This document shows, one piece after another, positions 1 through 6,991 of a stretch of DNA of 19,262 nt. A program made the position numbers and the translations under genes. The stretch comes from JAHEIJ01 sp040235565 (GTDB taxonomy: Bacteria; Pseudomonadota; Gammaproteobacteria; UBA6429; Thiohalophilaceae): the NCBI GenBank assembly GCA_040235565.1, contig JBECLA010000072.1, positions 1-19,262 of the forward strand, read 5' to 3'. Numbering within the stretch: position 1 is the stretch's first letter; each line of letters begins with the position of its first letter. The notes beneath the pieces were generated by a model. The model ran no database searches. It worked only from the letters and a program-made list of their open reading frames with translations, and was not told where the DNA came from.

Positions 1-6
1 TAATTC

Positions 7-21
7 CTCTCTGACACCTAT
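7..21. repeat. Isolated end of a mini inverted-repeat element
   Basis: The 15 bases ctctctgacacctat are identical to 554-568, which form the right end of the mini-element at 446-568. The partner end would lie left of the window, so this is probably the right end of a second copy just upstream of the DUF6164 gene. Confidence 0.45.
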
Positions 22-61
22 CTTCCTCAAATCCTTTGATATATACATCAATCACTAATTT

Positions 62-409
62 ATGGCTGTTTTAATATTTAATCTCAGACACGTACCCGAC
101 GATGAGGCGCAGGATGTTCGCGAATTGTTACTCGATAACAATATTGAATTTCACGAAACTTCAGCAGGATTTATCGGTATGTCGGTACCGGGCCTTTGGG
201 TTATAAACGAAGAACAAGTAGAGGAAGCTCGGCACCTGATTGATGAGTATCAACAGTTACGACAAGAACGGGTACGAGAAGAATATCGATTAAAGAAAAG
301 GACTTCCATGGACATGTTTAAAGAAAATCCTGTCCGCTATTCAGCTTCTGTCCTGGCCATTATCCTGTTATGTTTTTTTATAGTATATCTGTTTGCTAAA
401 TTGCTTTAA
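62..409 (+). CDS. DUF6164-like small membrane protein
   Basis: A 115-residue protein of unknown function. Residues 1-70 resemble the small ferredoxin-like signal-transducing fold found in DUF2007-type proteins: a beta strand (VLIFNLRHVP), an acidic helix, and 'GFIGMSVPGLWVINEEQVEEARHLID'-like spacing. A basic stretch (KKRTSMDMFKENP) is followed by one hydrophobic segment at about residues 93-114, so the protein should be anchored by its C-terminus with a cytoplasmic head. I recognise it as the DUF6164 type by pattern. The ATG has no clear Shine-Dalgarno sequence (upstream is AT-rich: aatcactaattt), but no better start exists. It converges on the DUF3365 gene and sits between element ends at 7-21 and 446-568. 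No function should be assigned. Confidence 0.8.
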   Translation: MAVLIFNLRHVPDDEAQDVRELLLDNNIEFHETSAGFIGMSVPGLWVINEEQVEEARHLIDEYQQLRQERVREEYRLKKRTSMDMFKENPVRYSASVLAIILLCFFIVYLFAKLL

Positions 410-445
410 TTAATTGTTAAAAAACCAAAATCAACGATATTTGGG

Positions 446-568
446 AAAATAGGGATCAGAGAGCACTTAGAAGCTCTAACGAGCATCATTAAGTATTTCC
501 TCAACGCGCGTTGTTTGTTCTGGTCACTTTGTTTCTAATATTAGAGAATATTGCTCTCTGACACCTAT
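446..568. repeat. MITE-like element with inverted ends (copy A)
   Basis: The left end 446-466 contains agggatcagagagcac, and the right end 552-568 contains tgctctctgacacctat. Reverse complemented, the right end reads ataggtgtcagagagca, so the two ends form an imperfect inverted repeat of about 18 bp around a non-coding core of some 90 bp. The left end is identical over 21 bases to 4052-4072, and the similarity continues weakly (ctctaacgag against ctctagcgag). The ends resemble palindromes mobilised by REP-associated tyrosine transposases in gammaproteobacteria, but no transposase is in the window. It fills the gap between the convergent DUF6164 and DUF3365 genes. Confidence 0.6.
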
Positions 569-632
569 TATTTTACCTATTATTTTAAAGGTGGCCAGAG
601 GCCCCCTTTCTTCATACTACCTGTCAGGCGCC

Positions 633-1202
633 TTATAGTTTCTTTTTCAGGGTAAAGGCACCGCGAACCTGGCCGGCTTTGTAGCCACGAGCCTTATCCT
701 GAGGATAGAGTTCGTCAAGCTTGGCTGCGGTCTTGGGATCGATATTCTCGCCATGGCACTTGAGACAAGGCATCTTTTCCACCGGTGGCATAACGATACC
801 TTTCATGAAACGAAAGTATTTTTCATCACCTTCTTCAACTATCTCGGCATAAGCCAGGGTATCCGGGCCCTCGCCCTTGGCGCGCCGTTCTTCAAATTGT
901 TGTAAGACCTTGGTTTCCCACGCGTCCGGAGCATTATTGGGATTACGCAGCTTGAGGCTGGTTCGGGCAACATCCCAACCTGAGTTCTCCGAGTGTTTCA
1001 TGGCAATCTCTGGGGCAATGCTGCTGCATACACCGATGGCGTTAACTGGGCCGCCGGCCTTCATGGCCTTGACCAATTCACCCTTCAACTCTTCAAAGAA
1101 AGCGCCGGTGATCTGTTTGGCCTCAGCCTTATACTCGTCCATATCTGCGCTGACTGTGAACGGCAGGCAGCAAAGCATGGCCATCACAACTAACTTCTTC
1201 AT
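633..1202 (-). CDS. Periplasmic haem-binding DUF3365 (Tll0287-like) protein
   Basis: A 189-residue protein with a Sec signal peptide (MKKLVVMAMLCCLPFTVSA, cleavage after about residue 19). It carries one c-type haem motif, CLKCHG, with Cys146, Cys149 and His150. The 'NAIGVCSSIAPEIA' stretch around Cys59 and the 'SLKLRNPNNAPDAWE' stretch near residue 85 are typical of DUF3365/Tll0287-like domains, which form a PAS-like haem pocket. The protein should therefore be a monohaem periplasmic redox or sensor protein; its partner is unknown. The start has a good ribosome-binding site (GGAGGT before ATG). It is divergent from ydbH across a 174-bp gap that must hold both promoters. Family assignment is firm; role is not. 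Confidence 0.88.
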   Translation of the reverse strand: MKKLVVMAMLCCLPFTVSADMDEYKAEAKQITGAFFEELKGELVKAMKAGGPVNAIGVCSSIAPEIAMKHSENSGWDVARTSLKLRNPNNAPDAWETKVLQQFEERRAKGEGPDTLAYAEIVEEGDEKYFRFMKGIVMPPVEKMPCLKCHGENIDPKTAAKLDELYPQDKARGYKAGQVRGAFTLKKKL

Positions 1203-1376
1203 AAAATACCTCCAGGGTGGTTGTAATGTATCATGATCTGTAATTTATAGAATATAAGCCGCTGACTGGCAATGACCGTTTATGGCCGAGTAAATTAAAG
1301 GGGTTGGAGTGATTTAATTTAATATTAGAGTATATTCTTCTATGATTCTATTTCTCGTAACACGGAAACGCCTAAC

Positions 1377-3401
1377 GTGTCCCGACCCTATTGGTCAATT
1401 ATTTCACTGCTTGTCATTCTCACCGTATTTGGGCTGATCTATGCCAGCCTGCCAATGATTTTGGCGGGTCTGATTAAACAAACCTTAACAGTACGAGGTT
1501 TGAACGATATTCAGGTCAAAGTCGGTTACCCTGATTGGCATGGTATTCGCTTGCAACAACTCAAATTCAGTACCCATGCCGGCGCATGGCAGATTGACAG
1601 TGAATTAATGGACGCTGAAGTTGAGTACCAAATTAAGGATCTATTGGCCGGATCAGTGAGACGAATCCGGGTTCCCGCAGCTGTCATGCACGTCCAGCCG
1701 GTGTCCGGCGTCACACCATCTGTGCCAACACCGGCTGCATTCCCACTTGCTGCGTTGCTTTCCGGACAATGGCTAACCCAACTTCCCCTCGAGGCATTGT
1801 TGCTCGAACAACTCAGCATCGATTGGCGCATATCATCTGATGCGGCTTACCGGTTTGATTTAACTGGCACAATTCGTGATGCCGAGGTGCAATTCGATGG
1901 CAAGATGACGTTGCCGACACCGCAACGAAAGCAGCTGGTGATTTCACTCCAGGCGCGAAATACCGGCCAGGCTCGGCTGGCGCTCTCGCCATCTGATAAC
2001 AACCTTAAGCCTGTTTTGGAATTGGCTGTTGATAAAGTCGTCAGTGAGTCGCACCAGACGACGGTCAATGGGATGTTGAATGCGAAACTTGATGCTTTGC
2101 TGCCGCTACTGCAACCCTGGTCAACTCGAATAGCATGGGCGACTGACTTGAAGGGGAATTTCAAGAGTCAATGGCAGGCCATATTGCCTGCCGCCTCAAC
2201 TGATTATGCAAACACGTTAACACCGGCGTCCCTACCGGGTAAAAATTCAGAGTGGCGAGTAACGGGCGAGGCAAGGGTACCTGAACTTGGCGGAAGGTGG
2301 CATGAACAGCCGCTACCCCGTGGTGAGTTATCTGCCAGGTTTGAAGCTGGCCCACAGCAGGGGACGGTCCATTCCACCTGGCGCACTGTTGATCAGGCCG
2401 TGGTCGTTGAGGTCAAGGGAATGCATCAGTTTACTACTGGTACTGGCCATGCTGATCTGAGACTCAAGCCAGTGGAATTTACCGATTCCGGATTTGTATT
2501 AAGTCAATTGCTTGAAGAGTGGCCGTATCCTTTTGATATTACCCGTGGCCGTCTGTCAGGAACCGGGCAACTGGATTGGCAAACCAGCACTTCAGCCGAT
2601 GCCTCGCAACAATGGGGATTGAAGCCAAAACTGGTACTGCGGCTGGATAAACTGGGTGGACTTTATAAAAAAATTACTTTTATGGGCCTCAGTACTGAAT
2701 TGAACCTGGAGAATGGTGCGGGATTCCACACGACAAAAGATGCCCAACTAAAACTTGATTTCCTTGATGTTGGTTTTCCCATTGAAAATATTGATGGCAA
2801 TTTCCGCTTTGCGCCTGATCCAAAGACGCAGTCATACGTTGTGGGCGTTAAAAAATTTACCGCCGACTTGCTGGGCGGTAAAGCACAGAGTGAACCATTT
2901 CAACTGGATTTTGGCCAGGATAAGAATCTGATTCTGGTAAAGCTCGAGCACATCAACCTGCATAACATCATGCAATTGGAACAACAAGCGAGTCTACAAG
3001 GCACAGGGGTCCTGGACGGACGAATCCCCATTGAAATTACCCGCGGAAACATTGAAGTTGCGCACGGTTCACTGTCCGCCAGAACACCAGGAGGTATTAT
3101 CCGCTACCTGCCGACTGAGAAGGTTGCATTAATGGCGAAAACGAACCCGAGTGTAAAAATGGTTGTCGATGCCCTTAGTAACTTCCAATATCATGTGTTG
3201 GAGGTGACAAGTGATTATAAACCAACAGGCGACCTTAACCTTCAGGTACACCTTGAAGGAGAGAATCCGGGTTGGCAGGCGGGACAGCCAGTCCATTTGA
3301 ACCTGAATCTGGAAGAGAATGTCCCAGCATTGTTACGCAGCTTGCAGCTCAGTGGCGAAATTACTGAACGCGTGCGTAAACAATATGAAAAAACACACTA
3401 G
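1377..3401 (+). CDS. ydbH: YdbH-family intermembrane phospholipid transport protein
   Basis: A 674-residue AsmA-like protein with one N-terminal membrane helix (about residues 5-30) followed by a long beta-rich periplasmic region. The C-terminal part, around 'GTGVLDGRIPIEITRGNIEVAHGSLSARTPGG' spacing and the NPSVKMVVDALSNFQYHVLEV stretch (about 560-620), is the signature of the YdbH ('dicarboxylate transport') domain. In E. coli, YdbH works with TamB and YhdP in phospholipid traffic between the inner and outer membrane. It is a shorter version than the E. coli protein, by my recollection of roughly 880 residues. The start is GTG at 1377; I see no in-frame ATG shortly upstream and only a weak ribosome-binding site (cggaaa). 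It heads an operon with the ynbE and ydbL genes, which supports the call. Confidence 0.85.
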   Translation: MSRPYWSIISLLVILTVFGLIYASLPMILAGLIKQTLTVRGLNDIQVKVGYPDWHGIRLQQLKFSTHAGAWQIDSELMDAEVEYQIKDLLAGSVRRIRVPAAVMHVQPVSGVTPSVPTPAAFPLAALLSGQWLTQLPLEALLLEQLSIDWRISSDAAYRFDLTGTIRDAEVQFDGKMTLPTPQRKQLVISLQARNTGQARLALSPSDNNLKPVLELAVDKVVSESHQTTVNGMLNAKLDALLPLLQPWSTRIAWATDLKGNFKSQWQAILPAASTDYANTLTPASLPGKNSEWRVTGEARVPELGGRWHEQPLPRGELSARFEAGPQQGTVHSTWRTVDQAVVVEVKGMHQFTTGTGHADLRLKPVEFTDSGFVLSQLLEEWPYPFDITRGRLSGTGQLDWQTSTSADASQQWGLKPKLVLRLDKLGGLYKKITFMGLSTELNLENGAGFHTTKDAQLKLDFLDVGFPIENIDGNFRFAPDPKTQSYVVGVKKFTADLLGGKAQSEPFQLDFGQDKNLILVKLEHINLHNIMQLEQQASLQGTGVLDGRIPIEITRGNIEVAHGSLSARTPGGIIRYLPTEKVALMAKTNPSVKMVVDALSNFQYHVLEVTSDYKPTGDLNLQVHLEGENPGWQAGQPVHLNLNLEENVPALLRSLQLSGEITERVRKQYEKTH

Positions 3402-3483
3402 GCAAGGGCGCGACATAGCGAGTAGATACCATGGTATAACAATGCTATGCTGAAACCAGAAGATTTTACTTAGGAAAGCTGTT

Positions 3484-3681
3484 ATGCGAATCGCATTGAC
3501 CACGAACACTTATATTTTCGGGATGGCTTTGTTTATAGGGGCGTGTACGCCAAAAGTAGAAGTTGTACCGCCCAAGGAACCGATAACCATTAATCTCAAT
3601 GTCAAGATTGAACACGAGATCCGAGTCAAAGTCGATAAGGAACTTGACAGTGTGTTTAGTCAAGACAAAGGGCTGTTTTAA
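3484..3681 (+). CDS. ynbE: YnbE-family outer-membrane lipoprotein
   Basis: A 65-residue lipoprotein. The N-terminal hydrophobic segment ends in a lipobox-like FIGAC, putting the lipidated cysteine at residue 21. The short mature part (TPKVEVVPPKEPITINLNVKIEHEIRVKV-type strand, residues 22-55) is the hallmark of YnbE. In E. coli, YnbE pairs with the C-terminus of YdbH by beta-strand augmentation and completes the bridge to the outer membrane. It starts at ATG 3484 with aggaaa 7 bases upstream, 82 bases after the ydbH stop. The small size and position between ydbH and ydbL make this a confident call. Confidence 0.85.
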   Translation: MRIALTTNTYIFGMALFIGACTPKVEVVPPKEPITINLNVKIEHEIRVKVDKELDSVFSQDKGLF

Positions 3682-3701
3682 TTAAAAAAGGAGTAGCCGT
3701 G

Positions 3702-4058
3702 ATGACAAGGCGCTTATCATTACGTTTATTGGCAATCCCGACATTGATTGTCATCCTGGCCGGGTTAGGATGGTCGGGACCAACCTGGGCGATTAGCCTC
3801 CAGGATGCAAAAGCTCAAGGACTTGTTGGCGAGCAGGCCAACGGTTATCTGGGTGTAGTCAAGTCGGGAGTATCGGCCGAAGTGAAAGCACTGGTGAACG
3901 ATATCAATGCAAAACGCAAGAATGAGTATAAAGATATTGCCCGCCGTAATAAGACAGATCTCAACGTGGTCGAAGCCCTGGCAGGAAAAAAAGCCATTGA
4001 TATGACCCCGCCTGGTCAATATGTGAAACCACCTTCTGGTCAATGGATTAAAAAATAG
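3702..4058 (+). CDS. ydbL: YdbL-family (DUF1318) periplasmic protein
   Basis: About 118 residues. An N-terminal signal peptide ends near GPTWA. The mature part 'ISLQDAKAQGLVGEQANGYLGVVKSG' is the DUF1318 signature, and the middle 'VNDINAKRKNEYKDIARRN' is also typical. YdbL is a periplasmic partner proposed to modulate YdbH-YnbE assembly. Two starts are adjacent, GTG 3699 and ATG 3702; I prefer the ATG because AAGGAG at 3689-3694 is then 7 bases away. It lies 20 bases after ynbE and is the last gene of the operon. Its stop codon (TAG, 4056-4058) lies inside a repeat copy that starts at 4052, so the very C-terminus (IKK) may have been altered by an insertion. Confidence 0.85.
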   Translation: MTRRLSLRLLAIPTLIVILAGLGWSGPTWAISLQDAKAQGLVGEQANGYLGVVKSGVSAEVKALVNDINAKRKNEYKDIARRNKTDLNVVEALAGKKAIDMTPPGQYVKPPSGQWIKK

Positions 4059-4072
4059 GGATCAGAGAGCAC
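4052..4072. repeat. Second copy of the mini-element left end, overlapping the ydbL stop
   Basis: These 21 bases are identical to 446-466, and the following bases (ctctagcgag) resemble those of copy A (ctctaacgag) after a short deletion. The copy supplies the TAG stop codon of ydbL. Confidence 0.6.
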
Positions 4073-4094
4073 CCTCTAGCGAGTTTTTATATTT

Positions 4095-4142
4095 GGGGTC
4101 AGAGTAAAAACTATGATGTAACCAAATAAATTACTCCACCCC
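4095..4142. repeat. REP-like imperfect palindrome between convergent genes
   Basis: The left arm ggggtcagagtaa (4095-4107) pairs imperfectly with the right arm ttactccacccc (4131-4142) around a 23-base loop. Such ggggtcagagta palindromes are common REP-like units in gammaproteobacteria. It sits between ydbL and the minus-strand membrane protein, where it could also act as a two-way transcription barrier. No T-tract follows. Confidence 0.5.
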
Positions 4143-4154
4143 TTTATCACGTCT

Positions 4155-4874
4155 TCAACGCGTGACAATTATTTGCTCTAACTTGAATCCTGTCAGCATA
4201 TGAATGGTTCGCCACAGGTAATACAGAATGGCTATCATCATCAGTGTCGAGGGGATGGCAATCACAGGATAACTCAGCAGCGTCATTTGCCCGAGTTCCT
4301 CGTTGAATGCAGCGCTGCCTGCCGGGCTGGTGACGATCCACTTCGCCAGGATATAGTTCATCACGGCTGAAAACAGGAAGGTACTGCTTAACAAGTAGGT
4401 CGCGTTTTGTAAACGACTCTCAAACTCTTGATTGTTACCGAGTTCATGTAGTTTTTTCTCAATCTTCTCGATATTCATAACCCTGGGGTTATACAACAAT
4501 GTCCTGACAAGCGGATAGGGCGTATAAACGGAGATAAGGACTGCGATACCGATAAGTCCAGGAATCGCGGCTTCCTTCACAGCCAACCATTTCGGATCGA
4601 GCTGCAAAAGGCCGATGCCGCCAGTGAGTAACACGCTGATCAGGCCAAGCAGGGCGATAAAATTGAATTTCCTGTATTTGAATAATTCAAACACGCCCCA
4701 TCCTAGCGGAAAGGCCAACGCGATGATCAGCGCGCCGCTTGGGCTCAGCTCCTCCGGGCCGCTTAATTTCATGAGGATAAACGACGGAATCAGGATGCTG
4801 ACCAGCAAGTCGATCATTGGCCTGGGTTTATGTGTCGGGATTGACTGCGTTCTCGAGGTGGTATCGGTATTCAT
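4155..4874 (-). CDS. VC0807-like multi-pass membrane protein
   Basis: A hydrophobic protein of 239 residues from the preferred start; an upstream ATG at 4964 would add 30 polar residues. 'KPRPMIDLLVSILIPSFILMKLSG' at the N-terminus followed by a helix pattern of about six segments matches the VC0807 type as I remember it. Visible helices include IALAFPLGWGVFEL, IALLGLISVLLTGGIGLL and AAIPGLIGIAVLISVY. After them come a charged loop (NPRVMNIEKIEKKLHEL) and two further helices (ATYLLSSTFLFSAVMNYIL; YPVIAIPSTLMMIAILYYLW). Function of the family is unknown. Neither start has a clear ribosome-binding site; I chose 4874 because conserved sequence begins soon after it and the extra N-terminus (NHRYDNTNTTRIKQ) looks non-conserved. 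The gene converges on ydbL. Confidence 0.7.
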   Translation of the reverse strand: MNTDTTSRTQSIPTHKPRPMIDLLVSILIPSFILMKLSGPEELSPSGALIIALAFPLGWGVFELFKYRKFNFIALLGLISVLLTGGIGLLQLDPKWLAVKEAAIPGLIGIAVLISVYTPYPLVRTLLYNPRVMNIEKIEKKLHELGNNQEFESRLQNATYLLSSTFLFSAVMNYILAKWIVTSPAGSAAFNEELGQMTLLSYPVIAIPSTLMMIAILYYLWRTIHMLTGFKLEQIIVTR

Positions 4875-5110
4875 CTGCTTTATGCGGGTTGTATTGGTAT
4901 TGTCGTATCTGTGGTTGGTGACACCATAACACTCCTGTGACCATTGAAATTCTATTTTGTTCATAAGTTGGTATATCAGCGGTTATGACCCCATGATATA
5001 CCGTTTTAATAGTTGCCATGCTTTTCCAACACGATCTGTAAGGTTTTATCAAATTTGGTGGGATAGCCCCTTTATTCTTTTGTCTTTGCTCCCATATAGC
5101 TCATAACGAT

Positions 5111-5155
5111 AGCATCACGATAGTGATCAAGGGGGGCTGCCCCCCTTGATTACTA
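5111..5155. terminator. Strong hairpin with an overlapping alternative stem
   Basis: Left arm 5126-5137 (atcaaggggggc) and right arm 5139-5150 (gccccccttgat) are perfectly complementary with a single-base loop, and outer bases tagt/acta (5121-5124, 5152-5155) extend the stem. A second small hairpin (atcac-gata-gtgat, about 5113-5127) shares bases with the left arm, so the two cannot form together. No T-tract follows on either strand, so a classical intrinsic terminator is not proven. It lies in the gap of 327 bases between the VC0807-like start and the DUF971-MoaD gene; I see nothing else there. Confidence 0.5.
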
Positions 5156-5201
5156 TTAAATCGAGCCTGAGCTCAATGTAAATAAATAAGGCAAAAGATA
5201 A

Positions 5202-5843
5202 ATGAGCACGACCACTGAAAAAGTAACCCCCACGAGCATTAATCTGCACCAGAAATCACGGCTGCTTGAGATAGGTTTTTCCGATGGCAAGATCTTCAAC
5301 CTGCCATGTGAATATCTGCGTGTCTTTTCCCCCGCCGCCGAGGTGAAGATTGCGACAACGCCGGTGCACGGTAAGGCCGGGGTCAACATCAGTCGTATTG
5401 AACAGAAGGGCAACTATGCGTTGCACCTTTTTTTTGATGATGGCCACGAGACGGGAATTTATTCATGGGACACGCTGTATCAATTGGGTGATGACTATGA
5501 CCAGAACTGGGCTGGGTATCTGCAAAAACTTGAAGAATTTCATCTGGATCGCGGTGAAACCCGGACAGATTATCCTACCGGGGAGACAAGGATAAACATT
5601 CTGTATTTTATGCACCTCGCAAACATCGCCGGCAAAGATACAGAAACAGTTGTTATACCTGATTCCGTTAATACGGTTACAGCGTTACTGAGTTGGCTTC
5701 GTGCGCGCGGTGAGCAATGGAATGAGGAATTTAATGATGAACGTGTCCAGGTCACTGTCAATAAACACTTTGCAGAACCCTCTACGCCAATTGAAGAAGG
5801 TGATGAAGTGGCTATCGTGCCGCGTGGGCTCCAGCGTAAATAG
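5202..5843 (+). CDS. DUF971 (GBBH-like)-MoaD-like fusion protein lacking C-terminal Gly-Gly
   Basis: A 213-residue, signal-less, two-domain protein. Residues about 12-120 match the DUF971/gamma-butyrobetaine-hydroxylase-like N-terminal fold: 'LEIGFSDGKIFNLPCEYLRVFSPAAEV' near 22-48 and 'FFDDGHETGIYSWDTLYQLG' near 77-96. Residues about 129-207 look like a ubiquitin-fold MoaD/ThiS domain: RINILYFMHLANIAG, then 'VTVNKHFAEPSTPIEEGDEVAIVP'. MoaD carries sulphur on a terminal Gly-Gly in molybdopterin synthase; here the protein ends VPRGLQRK, so the usual sulphur-transfer chemistry is not possible as read. Neither alternative frame at the end gives Gly-Gly. DUF971 is otherwise linked to Fe-S proteins of the Mrp/HCF101 type. 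It starts at ATG 5202 with a modest AAGG site and precedes the dioxygenase by 54 bases. Confidence 0.78.
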   Translation: MSTTTEKVTPTSINLHQKSRLLEIGFSDGKIFNLPCEYLRVFSPAAEVKIATTPVHGKAGVNISRIEQKGNYALHLFFDDGHETGIYSWDTLYQLGDDYDQNWAGYLQKLEEFHLDRGETRTDYPTGETRINILYFMHLANIAGKDTETVVIPDSVNTVTALLSWLRARGEQWNEEFNDERVQVTVNKHFAEPSTPIEEGDEVAIVPRGLQRK

Positions 5844-5897
5844 ACAATATTTGAGGTCACGACTACTGAATTTTAAATTAAATATGGAAATATCGAT

Positions 5898-6548
5898 ATG
5901 AGCGATACATCCCGACGCGCCTTTGTTAAAGCCGGTATGGTGGGTGGCTTTGCCGTGGCACTTTCTGAGCTTGCCCGGGCAGCTGATGCAACCGTGCACC
6001 TCCCCACACCCAACGAGATTGAGGGCCCTTTTTATCCCATTACACCGCAAAAGGACAAGGACTTCGACCTGACGCAGATAGAGGGTAAAGGTGGTGTTGC
6101 TCGAGGGAGGAAGATCACTGTCGAGGGTCAGGTGCTGGACACTGACGGGCAGCCTGTCGAAGACGCCACGGTCGATCTGTGGCAAGCCAATGCAGCAGGA
6201 CGCTACCGCCACCCCCATGATCCCAACCCGGCACCCCTGGATCCCAACTTTCAGGGCTGGGCGATTGTTCAGAGTGGTCGGCAGGGACAGTTTCGCTTCA
6301 AGACCGTGTTGCCCGGCGCCTATCCGGCTTCACCCACCTGGCTGCGAACCCCGCATATTCACTTCAAGATCAGTAAGCGCGGTTACCTTGAGATGGTGAC
6401 CCAGATGTATTTTGAGGGCCAAAATCTGAATGAGTCAGACCTTTTATTGCTGCGTAAGAGCGAAACAGAACGGCAGCGCATGATCGCCAAACGAATCAAG
6501 GACGAACCAGAAACCTATCGTTATACCATTGTCCTGCAAAAAGCATGA
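5898..6548 (+). CDS. Tat-exported intradiol ring-cleavage dioxygenase
   Basis: A 216-residue protocatechuate/catechol-dioxygenase-type enzyme. It starts with a twin-arginine leader (SRRAFVKAG, residues 5-13, then a hydrophobic stretch to ARA at about 28). All four non-haem Fe(III) ligands are visible: Tyr103 in GRYRHP, Tyr142 in LPGAYP, and His153 and His155 in PHIHFKI. 'NEIEGPFYP' (39-47) and 'DLWQANAAGRY' (93-103) are family signatures. Members open aromatic rings between two hydroxyls using O2. A single small subunit with a Tat leader suggests a periplasmic enzyme; the substrate cannot be read. It is co-directional with the DUF971-MoaD gene and may share its transcript. The ribosome-binding site is weak (ggaaat). 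Confidence 0.88.
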   Translation: MSDTSRRAFVKAGMVGGFAVALSELARAADATVHLPTPNEIEGPFYPITPQKDKDFDLTQIEGKGGVARGRKITVEGQVLDTDGQPVEDATVDLWQANAAGRYRHPHDPNPAPLDPNFQGWAIVQSGRQGQFRFKTVLPGAYPASPTWLRTPHIHFKISKRGYLEMVTQMYFEGQNLNESDLLLLRKSETERQRMIAKRIKDEPETYRYTIVLQKA

Positions 6549-6991
6549 GGCCATCGCGCGAACATCTGGGGTTAGTACAACAATAGAACAATAGGGGACA
6601 CGACTACAGGGCAAGGATTGTTCCTACAATCCTATTGCATTTCCTCCGGTCGCTCCCGGCGTCCTGCCTCCCGCGACACTTGTGCCTCCATATACATCGT
6701 CCATGGAGGTCAGATGTAGGAGGTACGAGCCCATGGTAGGGCGAAGGTAGAACAATGCACGACTGCAGGGATGCAGGAGGTAGAGCGATTCACGACTGCA
6801 AGGACGCAGGAGTTAGAGCAACGCATGGAGCAGTTGCCGAGGAGATAAAGCCGAGGAGCAATTGTCGAGAGCGACTCGGAGACAAAGCCGAGAGGAGCAA
6901 TTTCTAGTGAGCCGGAATCCATAAAACGTGGTCTGTCCCCTATTACACGCCTATTCGATTCGCTCGCGCGCCCTATTACGCGATGCTTCTA
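6549..6991. repeat. Modular hairpin-rich repeat (copy 1) inside inverted element ends
   Basis: This gene-free stretch is almost entirely repeat. Outer ends ataggggacacgac (6591-6604) and gtggtctgtcccctat (6928-6943) are inverted relative to each other. Inside, 6599-6733, 6739-6792 and 6840-6870 match 10234-10100, 10043-9990 and 9989-9959 in inverted orientation. The first block differs at one base; the third block differs at one base (gccgagg against gccgggg). Visible hairpins are ggattgt-tcct-acaatcc (6615-6632) and cctccat-atggagg (6685-6709). Two related direct units, acgactgcagggatgcagg (6762 on) and acgactgcaaggacgcagg (6792 on), sit side by side. No convincing open reading frame is present. 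Confidence 0.75.

Noticed and set aside
877..1236. 119-codon plus-strand open frame
   Set aside because: Antisense to the DUF3365 gene, whose haem motif and signal peptide are clear.
4828..5052. Minus-strand open frame upstream of the VC0807-like gene
   Set aside because: Partly overlaps the membrane-protein start in another frame, has no ribosome-binding site and no recognisable protein pattern.
6599..6870. Possible CRISPR or tandem array in the repeat-rich gap
   Set aside because: Direct units (for example at 6762 and 6792) are adjacent, diverged and only two in number, with no regular repeat-spacer pattern and no cas genes.
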